Source: Fidelibacterota bacterium (lineage in GTDB: Bacteria > Fidelibacterota > UBA8477 > JABMPR01). Taken from it: a stretch of DNA of 43,105 nucleotides. The notes beneath the pieces were generated by a model. The model had not been told where the DNA came from, did no database searches, and was given only the letters and a program-made list of their open reading frames with translations. Below, in pieces: positions 1-8,182 of the stretch. Where the stretch lies: NCBI GenBank assembly GCA_016784025.1, contig JADHVL010000029.1:1-43105 (forward strand), in the 5' to 3' direction. The first letter of the stretch is position 1. Each line of letters begins with the position of its first letter. The translations under genes were made by a program, and so were the position numbers.

Positions 1-752
1 CACACTATAAGTACATAATATACAGTATGATAAACAAGTGTAACAATTTGTATGCAAATTCAATGGGGTTGTGCAAAATCGCGATAAGCCAACCAGGTGA
101 ATTATCTATATCAAGCAATTATGTAATCAAAATATTACGCTATTTAAGTGATATTGGCAAATTTAATAATCTAGTAATAAGCAATAATATATAAAATAAG
201 GTGCTTAATACGAATAATAGTACGTATTATTAAAAACACACTAAATAAGTCATGTTTCTGATGACCAAATGAGTCCATGAAATAGCGATCTTTATCTGTG
301 ATGTGCAGGTCTCACGTCCATATATCCGTCTGGTGGCGATCCTTACCCTGGTATGGACTCTGTATGCCTCTATGTAATCGAAGACGGTCTGAAGCGCGTA
401 AGGTCCTTGATATAGATATGTCATCGATAGGATTGAAAACTCAGGGCACTATTCTGTGTTTCTAGGAAAAGATCACGGTATTCGGGCAGCTGAATTGACC
501 AATCGGATAAATAGCATATGCGCTCATATTTAAAAATCAGAATACATATAAAGCTGAGGATGAACACTCATGCATATCACAATGGTGGCAACCAGGTAGG
601 ATGCAGGTATGGAATCTCGCTCTCATATTTGTGTCGTGGTTTAAAATGAGAATGGTCTCAACAGAGAGGAGGAATAGAGAATTGATGATACGAAAATCTA
701 TTCCAGCAAAGCCAGAGTAGAGGAGCTAACCAAATTGTATGAGGGGGTGAAG
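1..752. other. Gene-poor, AT-rich stretch with decayed sequence
   Basis: No convincing intact gene is visible. The first ~240 bases are very AT-rich and broken by stops in all frames. Around 210-232 there is a near-palindromic AT-rich stretch centred on GTAC. The middle contains a short minus-strand frame that resembles the end of an IS3-type transposase (listed separately). From ~513 to 720 a plus-strand frame stays open but has no recognisable content. It is probably decaying mobile DNA next to the pilin genes. Confidence 0.5.
285..424 (-). pseudogene. Possible remnant of an IS3-family transposase C-terminus
   Basis: A short minus-strand frame contains ALQTVFDYIEAY. This resembles the conserved end of IS3-type OrfB integrases (typically ..A..avFdYIEafYN..RRHSxxGYxSPxef). 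Directly downstream, the expected residues recur only if the reading frame is shifted: the DNA after EAY can be read as fragments resembling S-A-T and G-Y-M in other frames. No DDE catalytic core and no terminal inverted repeats are visible. The similarity is short and seen by eye, so this is tentative. Confidence 0.3.
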
Positions 753-1256
753 TTAATTTCTGAGTGTTATGGTCCAGGCGACAGCTAGCGTATCTTCATC
801 TGAGATTAAATTCATACTGACAACTAAGATTTTGCCAATATTTCCTACTCTCTCTGTAAAAAGAAGATCTGAGATCTCAGCGTCCACAGGGTTATGAGAA
901 ATGGAATCATTTGTTACCCAGAGTAATGTATTGTCAGTAAGATCGAGATGGTAAATGGAAGAATCAGCATCGACTGCTCTAAGAATGGTTCCTGTGGTAC
1001 TGGTCGTATTGGATGCCTCATCTGCAGCATCAGCATAAATTCGCATGGAATCACTTACTGTGGAGGTGAGTTTTGTGCGGATATAGCGATCAACAATGAC
1101 CTGATCGTAGCCTAATCCCACACGAGTGTTGGTATCAGACAATTGTTGTCGACTCATGACGATAACAGATCCAAATCCAATCACTAAAATTGCACTGGCA
1201 ACCATAGCGGATGTCAGTTCAACAAGAGAAAAGCCTCGATTATTGCGAAAGGACAT
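753..1256 (-). CDS. Type IV pilin-like / pseudopilin protein (minor pilin)
   Basis: This 167-residue protein begins with a short basic leader and a prepilin peptidase site, G8 followed by F9-SLVE, with Glu at +5 of the mature protein. A ~22-residue hydrophobic helix follows (to about residue 33). After cleavage by PilD it would be inserted in the inner membrane and assembled into, or prime, a type IV pilus or type II secretion pseudopilus. The globular part is Thr/Asp-rich and not assignable to a specific subfamily; PilW/PilV-like is the closest description. It starts at ATG 1256, six bases after the stop of the upstream pseudopilin gene, so the two are surely co-transcribed. It is the last gene of the pilin cluster. 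Confidence 0.8.
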   Translation of the reverse strand: MSFRNNRGFSLVELTSAMVASAILVIGFGSVIVMSRQQLSDTNTRVGLGYDQVIVDRYIRTKLTSTVSDSMRIYADAADEASNTTSTTGTILRAVDADSSIYHLDLTDNTLLWVTNDSISHNPVDAEISDLLFTERVGNIGKILVVSMNLISDEDTLAVAWTITLRN

Positions 1257-1262
1257 GAGTCA

Positions 1263-1682
1263 TCAATAAGTCCAGCCACGTTCCTCAGAGAAACTGCAGC
1301 TAAGACTATCGGTGATGTTGTCGGTTCTAAACCAGGCAAATTTAATTGTTACATCGTAGTAATCAGGTTGGGAGGTGTCTGCGGGCCAATATCCATCGGA
1401 ACTATCATCGACTGAAGTGACGATAGTAGTACGGTATCCCTGCATACCGTTAAGTACCAGGGATACCGAAGTCTCAGGTAGACTATCTTGTAGTGAATCG
1501 TAACCAAGGTCGATGGCCTTTTCCATACGGGAGGCCATATCAGCCCATGCAAGTTGAGCTCTGATCCCCTTTTCAACTTCCCAGCGACTCAATGTAAAGT
1601 ACTGCATAGTACCTAGGACAATGATTGCCAGAAGCGTGGCTGAGACCATAACCTCAACGAGGGTATAACCTTGATTATTCAT
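1263..1682 (-). CDS. Type IV pilin-like / pseudopilin protein
   Basis: The gene encodes a small prepilin-like protein of 139 residues if ATG 1682 is used. I prefer this over an upstream TTG at 1691 because it gives a classical five-residue leader MNNQG before the cleavage point, then YTLVEV with Glu at +5. Tyr rather than Phe at mature position 1 is less usual but tolerated. The hydrophobic N-terminal helix runs to about residue 26. The C-terminal part is rich in Asp, Ser and Trp and has no recognisable domain. It lies between pilA and a second pseudopilin gene, as expected for a minor pilin. A hairpin separates it from pilA, so it may be expressed at lower level than the major pilin. Confidence 0.8.
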   Translation of the reverse strand: MNNQGYTLVEVMVSATLLAIIVLGTMQYFTLSRWEVEKGIRAQLAWADMASRMEKAIDLGYDSLQDSLPETSVSLVLNGMQGYRTTIVTSVDDSSDGYWPADTSQPDYYDVTIKFAWFRTDNITDSLSCSFSEERGWTY

Positions 1683-1687
1683 CAGTT

Positions 1688-1719
1688 TCAAAAAGCTAGT
1701 TTACCAAAAATAAACTAGT
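1688..1719 (-). terminator. Hairpin with T-run between pilA and the minor pilin genes
   Basis: On the minus strand an 8-bp perfect inverted repeat (CTAGTTTA / TAAACTAG, plus-strand 1696-1703 and 1711-1718) with a 7-base loop is followed by CTTTTTG. It sits 5 bases after the pilA stop and just before the next gene. It could act as an intrinsic terminator or attenuator that lowers expression of the two downstream pseudopilins relative to pilA. The stem is AT-rich, so termination would probably be partial. Confidence 0.55.
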
Positions 1720-1723
1720 CGTA

Positions 1724-2125
1724 CTATTCAATACCACCAGCTAAAGTGCCGGACTGATCAAGTGTACGGTCAGATTCCAGGATTGATCCAGCTGCACAAG
1801 TTACTGTGAAGGAATCACCGGAAGCATAACCATAATAGGTATATGAAGCATCGGCGAAGTATTTACCAGCGAGCTCGCCAGTATTGATGTCGTTCCAGGC
1901 AGCACCAACAATTGTTGTACCAGAAGCTGCAACAGGATATGCTCCATTTTCGCCATAGTACACACGGAGTTGGGTTCTGATACTACCAAGAGCTGCATCA
2001 GCTTCACTCATTTTAGCTTTCATTACATTGTTGCTATAGATTGGCACTGCAACAGCTGCCAACACACCGATGATCACAATCACGATCATCAGTTCGACTA
2101 GTGAAAAACCACTATTTCTTTTCAT
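1724..2125 (-). CDS. pilA: Type IV major pilin, PilA-like
   Basis: This 133-residue prepilin has the leader MKRNSG, the cleavage site G6|F7 and the classic FSLVELMIVIVIIGVLAAVAVPIY helix start (Glu at +5), as in type IVa major pilins. The globular domain contains SEADAALGSIRTQLRVYYGENGAYP-like features common in small pilins: a conserved YYxxNGxYP motif near residues 52-62. There is only one Cys near the C-terminus, so the usual disulfide-bonded D-loop is absent. A strong Shine-Dalgarno (AGAGGAGG) lies about 8 bases before ATG 2125. A sigma54-like promoter lies 100 bases upstream and a sigma54 activator is encoded nearby, which fits PilR-type control. Confidence 0.9.
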   Translation of the reverse strand: MKRNSGFSLVELMIVIVIIGVLAAVAVPIYSNNVMKAKMSEADAALGSIRTQLRVYYGENGAYPVAASGTTIVGAAWNDINTGELAGKYFADASYTYYGYASGDSFTVTCAAGSILESDRTLDQSGTLAGGIE

Positions 2126-2225
2126 TTTTAATATCCTCCTCTAAGGACTTTTTTTTTACGTTTGTTAAGCAGATCGCATTTGTATGTTTCTGATAAATAC
2201 AATCGCTTTTATGGACTTATATAGC

Positions 2226-2242
2226 TTCAAAGGTTATGCCAA
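2226..2242 (-). promoter_or_regulatory. Sigma54-type promoter candidate for pilA
   Basis: The minus strand reads TTGGCATAACCTTTGAA. Compared with the sigma54 consensus (TGGCACG-N4-TTGCW) it keeps the GG at -24, the exact 10-base spacing and TTG at -12, but has GA in place of GC. It lies ~100 bases upstream of the pilA start in the same orientation. A regulator with a sigma54-interaction loop is encoded at 5761-7146. The match is by eye and single-site. Confidence 0.5.
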
Positions 2243-2685
2243 CACGAAGCTGATGCCATAAGTGCACAATAAACAGTTACATAAACAATGTAACATAAAT
2301 ATGCTTTCCGATAATATGTAACATTTACAAAGAGCGATTCCGCTATGATGTCTTAAAATTAGAACAGTAGCACTCCTATTCCAAGAGGTATTCCCTATAT
2401 TTTAATGGGGAAAAACCTTACGATGCAAAATAATAATGCTTCTAAAATCATAATATACAATGAATTATACATGCTGTAATATTATACTAACAACCCATTC
2501 ATGTCATGGTCCTTCGCCTTTGTGACCTGTTAAATTGCTAGCCACTTCAGACAGAATGTAGTATTATTATGACGATTTATCCCATTGAAAAAAGTATCCA
2601 AAAAACTATATCAACCTTTACCCACAGCCATTCCTACAAACTGCGTGCAAGATAGAAGATCAAAAAAAATCATAAAAAGACAAGT

Positions 2686-2715
2686 ATTTTATAATAGTAG
2701 TTTTTATTATAAAAT
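2686..2715 (-). terminator. Perfect AT-rich inverted repeat downstream of pilC
   Basis: ATTTTATAATA (2686-2696) and TATTATAAAAT (2705-2715) form a perfect 11-bp stem with an 8-base loop. Read on the minus strand it is followed within ~15 bases by two T-rich tracts, so it may end the pilB-pilC transcript about 90 bases after the pilC stop. The stem has no G-C pair, so it could equally be a protein-binding palindrome. Confidence 0.3.
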
Positions 2716-2803
2716 GCTCATCCCAACTCCATGAAAAGAGCGAGGTGACGCTGTACTAAAAGCAATTAAATCTGAGGTTTGAAAGAGGGTGGATCAGGTA
2801 GTT

Positions 2804-4027
2804 TTAATGTATTGCGGAACTCATCTGGAAAATGGGCAGATAGAGAGTGACGATAATGATACTGATAACTACACCAAGACCACCCATAATGATTGGTTCA
2901 ATGGTTTTGGATAACTTATCTACTGCTGTGTTGAAATCAGCTTCATGAAATTCAGAGATCTTTTCCAGCATAATGGCGAGAGCACCAGATTTCTCTCCAA
3001 CAGTTATCATGGAGCTTACCATGATGGGGAAGACATCCGTGTATTTTGCTAATTGTCCACCCATACTTCGACCATGAGTGACCTGCAAGGCGACATGCTC
3101 AGTAATCTCTTTGATGTATTCGTTATCAGAGGTGTTTCCGGCAATTTTTAAGGCATTCACAATGGAAACTTCGGCTCTGATCAATACTGATAGTGTCTTA
3201 GCGAATCTGGAAACCATTGATTTATGGATAATGTGGCCTGCCACTGGTAATTTGAAGACATGTTTGTCAATGAAGTATTTTCCCTTTGGTGATGCTGCGA
3301 AAGCCTTAAAGCCTATCCAGAGTCCACCAATCAAAATGGCTTCTACGATGAGATTATTCCGGAGGAAATCACTGAGATTTATCATAATCTGAGTAGAGAA
3401 GGGCAATTCAGCACCAAAACTCGCAAAAATATCTGCGAATTTGGGCATGAGTCCAAACATTACTCCCATGAGAACAACGGCAAAAAACATTCCGATAAAT
3501 TTTGGATAACTGGTGGCGGAGCTAAGACGTTTACGCACATCATCTTCTTTTTCTATATACACCGCAATCTGGGTCAGGATCTTATCCAGGCCTCCACCCA
3601 TTTCTGCTGCGGTGACCAATGAGACAACAAAGGGTGGAAATATGTGTTTATGCTCAGCCAGTGCATCTGAAAAAGGATGACCCGACTTCACAAAGACCAG
3701 AATCTCACCGATAGCTTTTTGGAAGTGTTTATCCTCAAACTGTAATTGAATAATTGAGATGGCATCCACCAATTGTATTCCTGCATCGAGCAAAGTTGAA
3801 AGTTCACGAAAAAATACAACCTGTAATGCTGGATCAATTTTTGGAGGGCTGAGATTTATTTCACTGAGCTTCCATTCACGCTTTTTCTTACGGACAGGTT
3901 CTACGCTTACGGGTTTAAGACCCATACGGCGCAATTCAGCGCTTACCTCTTCACGTGTGAAGCCACCCAGCGTCCCCTCTGTACGCTTGCCCTTTGTATC
4001 GACAGCGATATATCTAAAATTACCCAT
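2804..4027 (-). CDS. pilC: Type IV pilus inner-membrane platform protein PilC
   Basis: The 407-residue protein is of normal length for PilC/GspF. An N-terminal cytoplasmic region (FRYIAVDTKGKRTEGTL..., typical start) leads into two T2SSF domains at roughly 70-195 and 273-395. Likely membrane helices are at about 176-195, 223-242 and 378-400. Motifs typical of the family include the paired FxRxLxxLLxAGI-type helix (F73-I84) and the GExxG-type motifs at AAEMGGGL and VGEKSGAL. PilC anchors the pilus machine in the inner membrane and couples the PilB ATPase to pilin polymerisation. Its ATG overlaps the pilB stop codon by one base (TAATG), implying translational coupling. Confidence 0.95.
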   Translation of the reverse strand: MGNFRYIAVDTKGKRTEGTLGGFTREEVSAELRRMGLKPVSVEPVRKKKREWKLSEINLSPPKIDPALQVVFFRELSTLLDAGIQLVDAISIIQLQFEDKHFQKAIGEILVFVKSGHPFSDALAEHKHIFPPFVVSLVTAAEMGGGLDKILTQIAVYIEKEDDVRKRLSSATSYPKFIGMFFAVVLMGVMFGLMPKFADIFASFGAELPFSTQIMINLSDFLRNNLIVEAILIGGLWIGFKAFAASPKGKYFIDKHVFKLPVAGHIIHKSMVSRFAKTLSVLIRAEVSIVNALKIAGNTSDNEYIKEITEHVALQVTHGRSMGGQLAKYTDVFPIMVSSMITVGEKSGALAIMLEKISEFHEADFNTAVDKLSKTIEPIIMGGLGVVISIIIVTLYLPIFQMSSAIH

Positions 4028-5631
4028 TAGGCGACCCTGATAACTTCCTCTAAGGTAGTCATGCCTTTTTGTGCTCTGATCAAACCTTCTTCAAACAGTG
4101 TCCCAGTACCGGCTTCTTTTGCAGCCTCTCTGATTTCCATCTCAGATGCATCATTGATGATAAGTTCTTTGATAGTTGGATTCATAAATAATATTTCATG
4201 AATTCCCATGCGACCCCAAAAACCTGATCCGGAACATTGTTTGCATCCCTTACCCTTGTAAAAGGTGGATTTGGTTAAGTCGATACCTTGCCGCTCCATG
4301 AACATCCTAATATCTTCACTTGGTTCTATAGGCTCCCGACAACTTGTACACACTCTTCTTACCAATCGCTGTGCCACAATCACTGACACTGATGATACGA
4401 TCAAGTACTTATCAATCCCCATATTAAGCAAACGAATGATGGTTGCAACGGCATTATTTGTGTGGAGGGTACTTAATACCATGTGACCTGTAAGCGCAGC
4501 CTTAATAGCAATTTCAGCAGTTTCAAGATCTCGAATTTCACCAACCATGACAATATCTGGATCCTGTCGTAAAATCGATCTCAAGGCCGAGGCAAAGGTC
4601 AATCCCACGTTGGGACGAGCCTGCACCTGGTTAATACCTTCCAATCTGTACTCTACTGGGTCTTCTACAGTAATGATATTTAACTGGGGACTATTTACAT
4701 AATTAAGTACAGAATACAGGGTTGTCGTTTTTCCAGATCCAGTAGGTCCGGTTACCAGGATCATACCGTTAGCAGCGTTGGCTTTTTCTTTCAGGAGCAT
4801 GAGTTTATTATCATCAAATCCTAAATCATCAAGATTCAAGGATGTTGATCCTTGATCCAGGATACGCATAACGATCTTTTCACCGTATATACCGGGAATG
4901 GTGGAACAGCGGACATCAACACTACGTCCCATAATCTTAAACTTGACTCGACCATCCTGTGGGATGCGCCGTTCCGCAATATCAAGATCAGCCAGAATTT
5001 TGATTCTGGCAATTACACCAGATTGCAGGCGTCTATTCGCTGGAGGGAATTCACGCAACATTCCATCAATTCTCAGGCGAATTCGAAGATTGTTTTCCTG
5101 GGGCTCGATGTGAATATCACTGGCACGTTCCTGAATCGACTGAACCAATAGCGAGTTAACAAATACTACAGCAGGGGCATCAGTTGCCTGTGTCCGAAGA
5201 ATATCTATACTATCTTCATCGACTTCTTCTTCCTCTTCCATGTCATCTTCGACCTCAACCAGATCCTGAAGCGTGTCCTCAAAAGTATTTTTATCTGAGA
5301 AGATGGATCCAATAGCGAACTCAATCTCATCAGAGTCCGCCCAAACGGTAGCAATATCCTGCTTCACCTTTGCGCGGATGATCTGGACAGCCACCATGTC
5401 GAGTGGATCTGCCATAGCGATCACAACGGTACCATCATCCTTGACATCAATGGGAACAATTTGATGAAATTGACAAACTTCTTCTGAGATTTTGAGGGCC
5501 ATACCAGTCGCAAAAGAGGCTATACCTTTTAAGCTGGTCATTTTCAGACCAAAGGTACCATAGATTTCTGAAATTCCTTCAGCCTGTATTGCGCCCAGGC
5601 TTGGGGAGGTTTCTTCTTTAACTAGTTCCAT
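4027..5631 (-). CDS. pilB: Type IV pilus assembly ATPase PilB
   Basis: This 534-residue GspE/PilB-family hexameric ATPase powers pilus extension at the inner membrane. Its N-terminal region (to about 115) resembles an MshEN domain, of the kind that can bind c-di-GMP. An acidic linker follows (about 124-141, many Glu/Asp). The ATPase core has Walker A GPTGSGKT (295-302), an Asp box TVEDPVE (~321-327), Walker B around 359-367 (DIVMVGEIRD) and a His box (STLHTN, 387-392). Four Cys (C428, C431, C463, C466) form the C-terminal zinc site seen in PilB/GspE. The retraction ATPase PilT is not in the window. The N-terminal region is shorter than in proteobacterial PilB, with room for one MshEN module only. 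Confidence 0.95.
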   Translation of the reverse strand: MELVKEETSPSLGAIQAEGISEIYGTFGLKMTSLKGIASFATGMALKISEEVCQFHQIVPIDVKDDGTVVIAMADPLDMVAVQIIRAKVKQDIATVWADSDEIEFAIGSIFSDKNTFEDTLQDLVEVEDDMEEEEEVDEDSIDILRTQATDAPAVVFVNSLLVQSIQERASDIHIEPQENNLRIRLRIDGMLREFPPANRRLQSGVIARIKILADLDIAERRIPQDGRVKFKIMGRSVDVRCSTIPGIYGEKIVMRILDQGSTSLNLDDLGFDDNKLMLLKEKANAANGMILVTGPTGSGKTTTLYSVLNYVNSPQLNIITVEDPVEYRLEGINQVQARPNVGLTFASALRSILRQDPDIVMVGEIRDLETAEIAIKAALTGHMVLSTLHTNNAVATIIRLLNMGIDKYLIVSSVSVIVAQRLVRRVCTSCREPIEPSEDIRMFMERQGIDLTKSTFYKGKGCKQCSGSGFWGRMGIHEILFMNPTIKELIINDASEMEIREAAKEAGTGTLFEEGLIRAQKGMTTLEEVIRVA

Positions 5632-5760
5632 CTACTTTCTCAGTTGCTACGCTTGCAATTTATTAATCATAAGCTATGTAATGTAAACAACATTGAGCGA
5701 ATGTAAAAAGGGGAATATGTTGCTATTGTGTTACCTGCACTAGAAAAATCAATATAAGTA

Positions 5761-7146
5761 TCAGTTCTGAATACCCAGTTTTTTTAACTTCAAGTGCAGA
5801 TGTTGACGACTTAAACCTGCAGATTGGGCGGCCTTACTGATATTTAACTCGGCTTGCTGTAGAAGCGCCTGAAAATATATCCTTTCAAACTCCTCCTTAG
5901 CATCAGCATAATTATCAACCATATTATTCTGGTTGAGAACCATGGAGCTACCGCCGCTTAATAGATGTGCGGGCAAATCCGAAACTGAGATGGAATCACC
6001 TTTACACATTATCATAGCATTTTCTAACACATTCACCAATTCACGGATATTACCTGGCCAATCGTGGGTATTGAATACTTGAAATGCTTTGGGAGCAATT
6101 CGAGTGACATTTTTACCCATAGCACCAGACAGGCGTTTTAAGTGATACTCAATGATCACGGGTAGGTCTTCTCTTCGATCTCGCAATGGGGGTATTTCTA
6201 TATGAAAGACATTCAGACGAAAATATAAATCTTCGCGAAAGCGCCCCATCTTAACTAACTCTGCAATATTTTGATTGGTTGCTGCCACCACACGAAGGTT
6301 GAGGGGGATTTCAACACTCCCACCTACACGGCGAATGGTGCTGGATTCAAGAACCCTCAGCAACTGTATTTGAAATTCTGGTGTGGTTTCAGTGATCTCA
6401 TCCAGGAAAATGGTTCCATTGTGAGACTCTTCAAAAACTCCTTTTTTGCGCTCATTCGCTCCCGTGAAAGATCCTTTCTCATGACCAAATAGAGTACTCT
6501 CTAAAAGGGTCCCTGGAATACTTCCACAGTTAATCGGGATAAAGGATCCCCGAACATTTCGACTCTGCTGATGAACCAGACGTGCGGCAACTTCCTTACC
6601 TGTACCTGATTCACCTGTGAGTAGAACCGTTGTATTGTAATCAGCCACGGTACTGATCTTTTCAAGAATTTTCTGCATGACTGCAGAATGCGCTTCTATT
6701 TCCAGAAAATCAGTATGGCGCTTCAGCTCTTTCTTTAAAGCAATATTTTCACTGCGGATCCGCTTTTCAGAGAGTCCACGAGAAATACGAATCTGTAATT
6801 GGTTTAAGTCAATAATCGGTTTAGCAAGGTAATCATAGGCGCCATGCTGAATGCACTTGACCACGATGTCTGTATCCTGTATGGCACTTACCATAATGAC
6901 AATAAGCTGTGGGTTCGTCTGTTTGAATTGCTCCAATAACTTCAGACCACTGATTCGTGGCATGTTGATATCAAGGACAGCTACATCAAAATCTTCTTTC
7001 TCGAAAAGTTCTATAGCCTCTTCAGGCTCAGTGGCTGTGGATATATCATATCCAAGATCACTTAAGAAATTCTCAAAAAGATGGGTGATGTCTGGCTCAT
7101 CATCTACGATGAGTACTTTGGCGTGATTTTTTTGCTTAGTGTTCAT
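5761..7146 (-). CDS. Sigma54-dependent response regulator, NtrC/PilR type
   Basis: The 461-residue protein has the classical three-part layout. A receiver domain (10-125) has acidic residues D15/D16, phospho-acceptor D59 and K109. An AAA+ sigma54-activation domain follows, with Walker A GESGTGKE (178-185), the sigma54-contact loop GSFTGA (225-230, a GAFTGA variant) and Walker B around FLDE (247-250). A Fis-type helix-turn-helix ends the protein (AQSAGLSRQHLHLKLKKLGI). It would oligomerise on phosphorylation and activate RNA polymerase-sigma54. Lying directly upstream of pilB and ~3.5 kb from a sigma54-like pilA promoter, it is a good candidate for a PilR-type regulator. The partner sensor kinase is not in the window. 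The target genes are inferred. Confidence 0.9.
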   Translation of the reverse strand: MNTKQKNHAKVLIVDDEPDITHLFENFLSDLGYDISTATEPEEAIELFEKEDFDVAVLDINMPRISGLKLLEQFKQTNPQLIVIMVSAIQDTDIVVKCIQHGAYDYLAKPIIDLNQLQIRISRGLSEKRIRSENIALKKELKRHTDFLEIEAHSAVMQKILEKISTVADYNTTVLLTGESGTGKEVAARLVHQQSRNVRGSFIPINCGSIPGTLLESTLFGHEKGSFTGANERKKGVFEESHNGTIFLDEITETTPEFQIQLLRVLESSTIRRVGGSVEIPLNLRVVAATNQNIAELVKMGRFREDLYFRLNVFHIEIPPLRDRREDLPVIIEYHLKRLSGAMGKNVTRIAPKAFQVFNTHDWPGNIRELVNVLENAMIMCKGDSISVSDLPAHLLSGGSSMVLNQNNMVDNYADAKEEFERIYFQALLQQAELNISKAAQSAGLSRQHLHLKLKKLGIQN

Positions 7147-7347
7147 ACTCGCTTCTTACCATGTGCAGATTTTTAAGTCACTTTTTATAAATATCCCATC
7201 ATTTGTTGAGGGAGGGATTTAATATAGGCATAAAATCTAGATTATGTAGCATAAATGCGACAATTGTAATATTTTATTTCCAGGGTTAGATTTGTCACAT
7301 TTAGGATGTCAAATCAATGGAGCGGGTGTATAAGTCGTTAATAAATA

Positions 7348-7824
7348 TTAAGATGAGTCTTGTGATAAAAGTGGGTTTGCCGTCAAACAAGTCTCCCACC
7401 AACCCAATCCATTTGGGTCCATAAGATGCTTCAAAGTGGTTTGACTGAGTACATGGTCCAGGACAGATTGGATAGCGCACCAGAAAGATCTGACAGTACA
7501 GTGGTCGAAATGAGCACAAACATTTCCAGTTCCAGCATAGTGATCACAGAAGCCCTCACCAAATAATTTGCCACCTAACACCTCAAAAACTTCACTGAGT
7601 AAAATATCTTCCGGTGCCTTCGCTAAAGTATAGCCACCATCTTTTCCGCGGCTGCTATCCACAAATCCATTCATGCGTAGAATGCGAACCAGTTTAGCTG
7701 TATTGCTGGGAGTAATTCTTTCTGCCTTGCTTATGGTAGATATACTGCTGCCACCCATCTCAGTCTTACGACCAATATGGAGCAAACAACGGATACCATA
7801 TTCTTCTTGAGCGCTAAGTTTCAT
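7348..7824 (-). CDS. Rrf2-family transcriptional regulator, probable Fe-S sensor of the suf operon
   Basis: I use ATG 7824, which gives 158 residues starting MKLSAQEEYGIRCL, the standard Rrf2/IscR start. A longer GTG start at 7860 only adds an atypical extension overlapping the upstream gene. Residues 1-85 form the winged helix. Cysteines C93, C103 and C109 (with C116) lie where IscR-like proteins bind a [2Fe-2S] cluster, although the first spacing (C-x9-C-x5-C) is longer than in E. coli IscR (C-x5-C-x5-C). As the last gene of the suf operon, one base after the stop of the preceding gene, it likely senses Fe-S status and controls its own operon. DNA target and cluster binding are inferred. 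Confidence 0.85.
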   Translation of the reverse strand: MKLSAQEEYGIRCLLHIGRKTEMGGSSISTISKAERITPSNTAKLVRILRMNGFVDSSRGKDGGYTLAKAPEDILLSEVFEVLGGKLFGEGFCDHYAGTGNVCAHFDHCTVRSFWCAIQSVLDHVLSQTTLKHLMDPNGLGWWETCLTANPLLSQDSS

Positions 7825-7825
7825 T

Positions 7826-8161
7826 TTAGAGTAAACCGAGTTGGAGTAAACCAGCCTCACTAATCATGTCTTTGTGCCATTGAGGTTCCCAGACAACCTC
7901 TACATCAGCAAATTCCAATTCTTGAACTTCCTGAAGGATTTGCTGCTTCACCGATACCGGTAATGAACCAGCTACTGGGCAGTTTGGTGCAGTCAATGTC
8001 ATCTTCACATAGGCTTCCAGTTCTTCAGTGACCTTTACATCGTAAATCAAACCCAGGTCATAGATGTTGACTGGTATCTCAGGGTCATAGATAGTCTTGA
8101 TCGTGGAGACGATCTTGTCCTCAATTTCCTTGAGATCAATTTCTGGCATATTATCATTCAT
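7826..8161 (-). CDS. MIP18/DUF59-family Fe-S assembly protein (SufT-like)
   Basis: The 111-residue protein belongs to the MIP18 (DUF59, PaaD/SufT) family. It has the motif DPEIPVNIYDLGLIYDV (26-42) and the conserved Cys C61 in LTAPNCPVAG. Such proteins act in Fe-S cluster maturation or carriage, and many suf operons carry one. It lies between sufU and the Rrf2 regulator. A second in-frame ATG four codons in (8149) is an alternative start; neither has a strong ribosome binding site. Confidence 0.9.
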   Translation of the reverse strand: MNDNMPEIDLKEIEDKIVSTIKTIYDPEIPVNIYDLGLIYDVKVTEELEAYVKMTLTAPNCPVAGSLPVSVKQQILQEVQELEFADVEVVWEPQWHKDMISEAGLLQLGLL

Positions 8162-8182
8162 ATATTGAATCCAATTATTTAT

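Larger units (their letters stand above)
2126..2803. other. 678-base intergenic region upstream of pilA
   Basis: No credible gene is seen on either strand. The part nearest pilA holds its ribosome binding site and the sigma54-like promoter. On the minus strand GGCAT occurs twice with a 14-base period next to that promoter. The middle is AT-rich with no further recognisable signal; activator binding sites for the pilin regulator would be expected here. The end next to pilC contains a perfect AT-rich palindrome (2686-2715). Confidence 0.6.

Noticed and set aside
513..753. Plus-strand open frames, including one reading SSKARVEELTKLYEG, as a possible OrfA-type transposase
   Set aside because: The frames are short, lack a clear start and ribosome site, switch frame, and run antisense into the pseudopilin gene; the similarity is too weak to support.
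5632..5760. Sigma54 promoter before pilB (GG-N10-GC spacing on the minus strand near plus 5730-5745)
   Set aside because: Only the GG and GC dinucleotides match; the surrounding consensus bases do not.
7825..7860. GTG start extending the Rrf2 regulator by 12 residues
   Set aside because: The extension overlaps the previous gene and the family normally begins MKLS..; ATG 7824 fits exactly.
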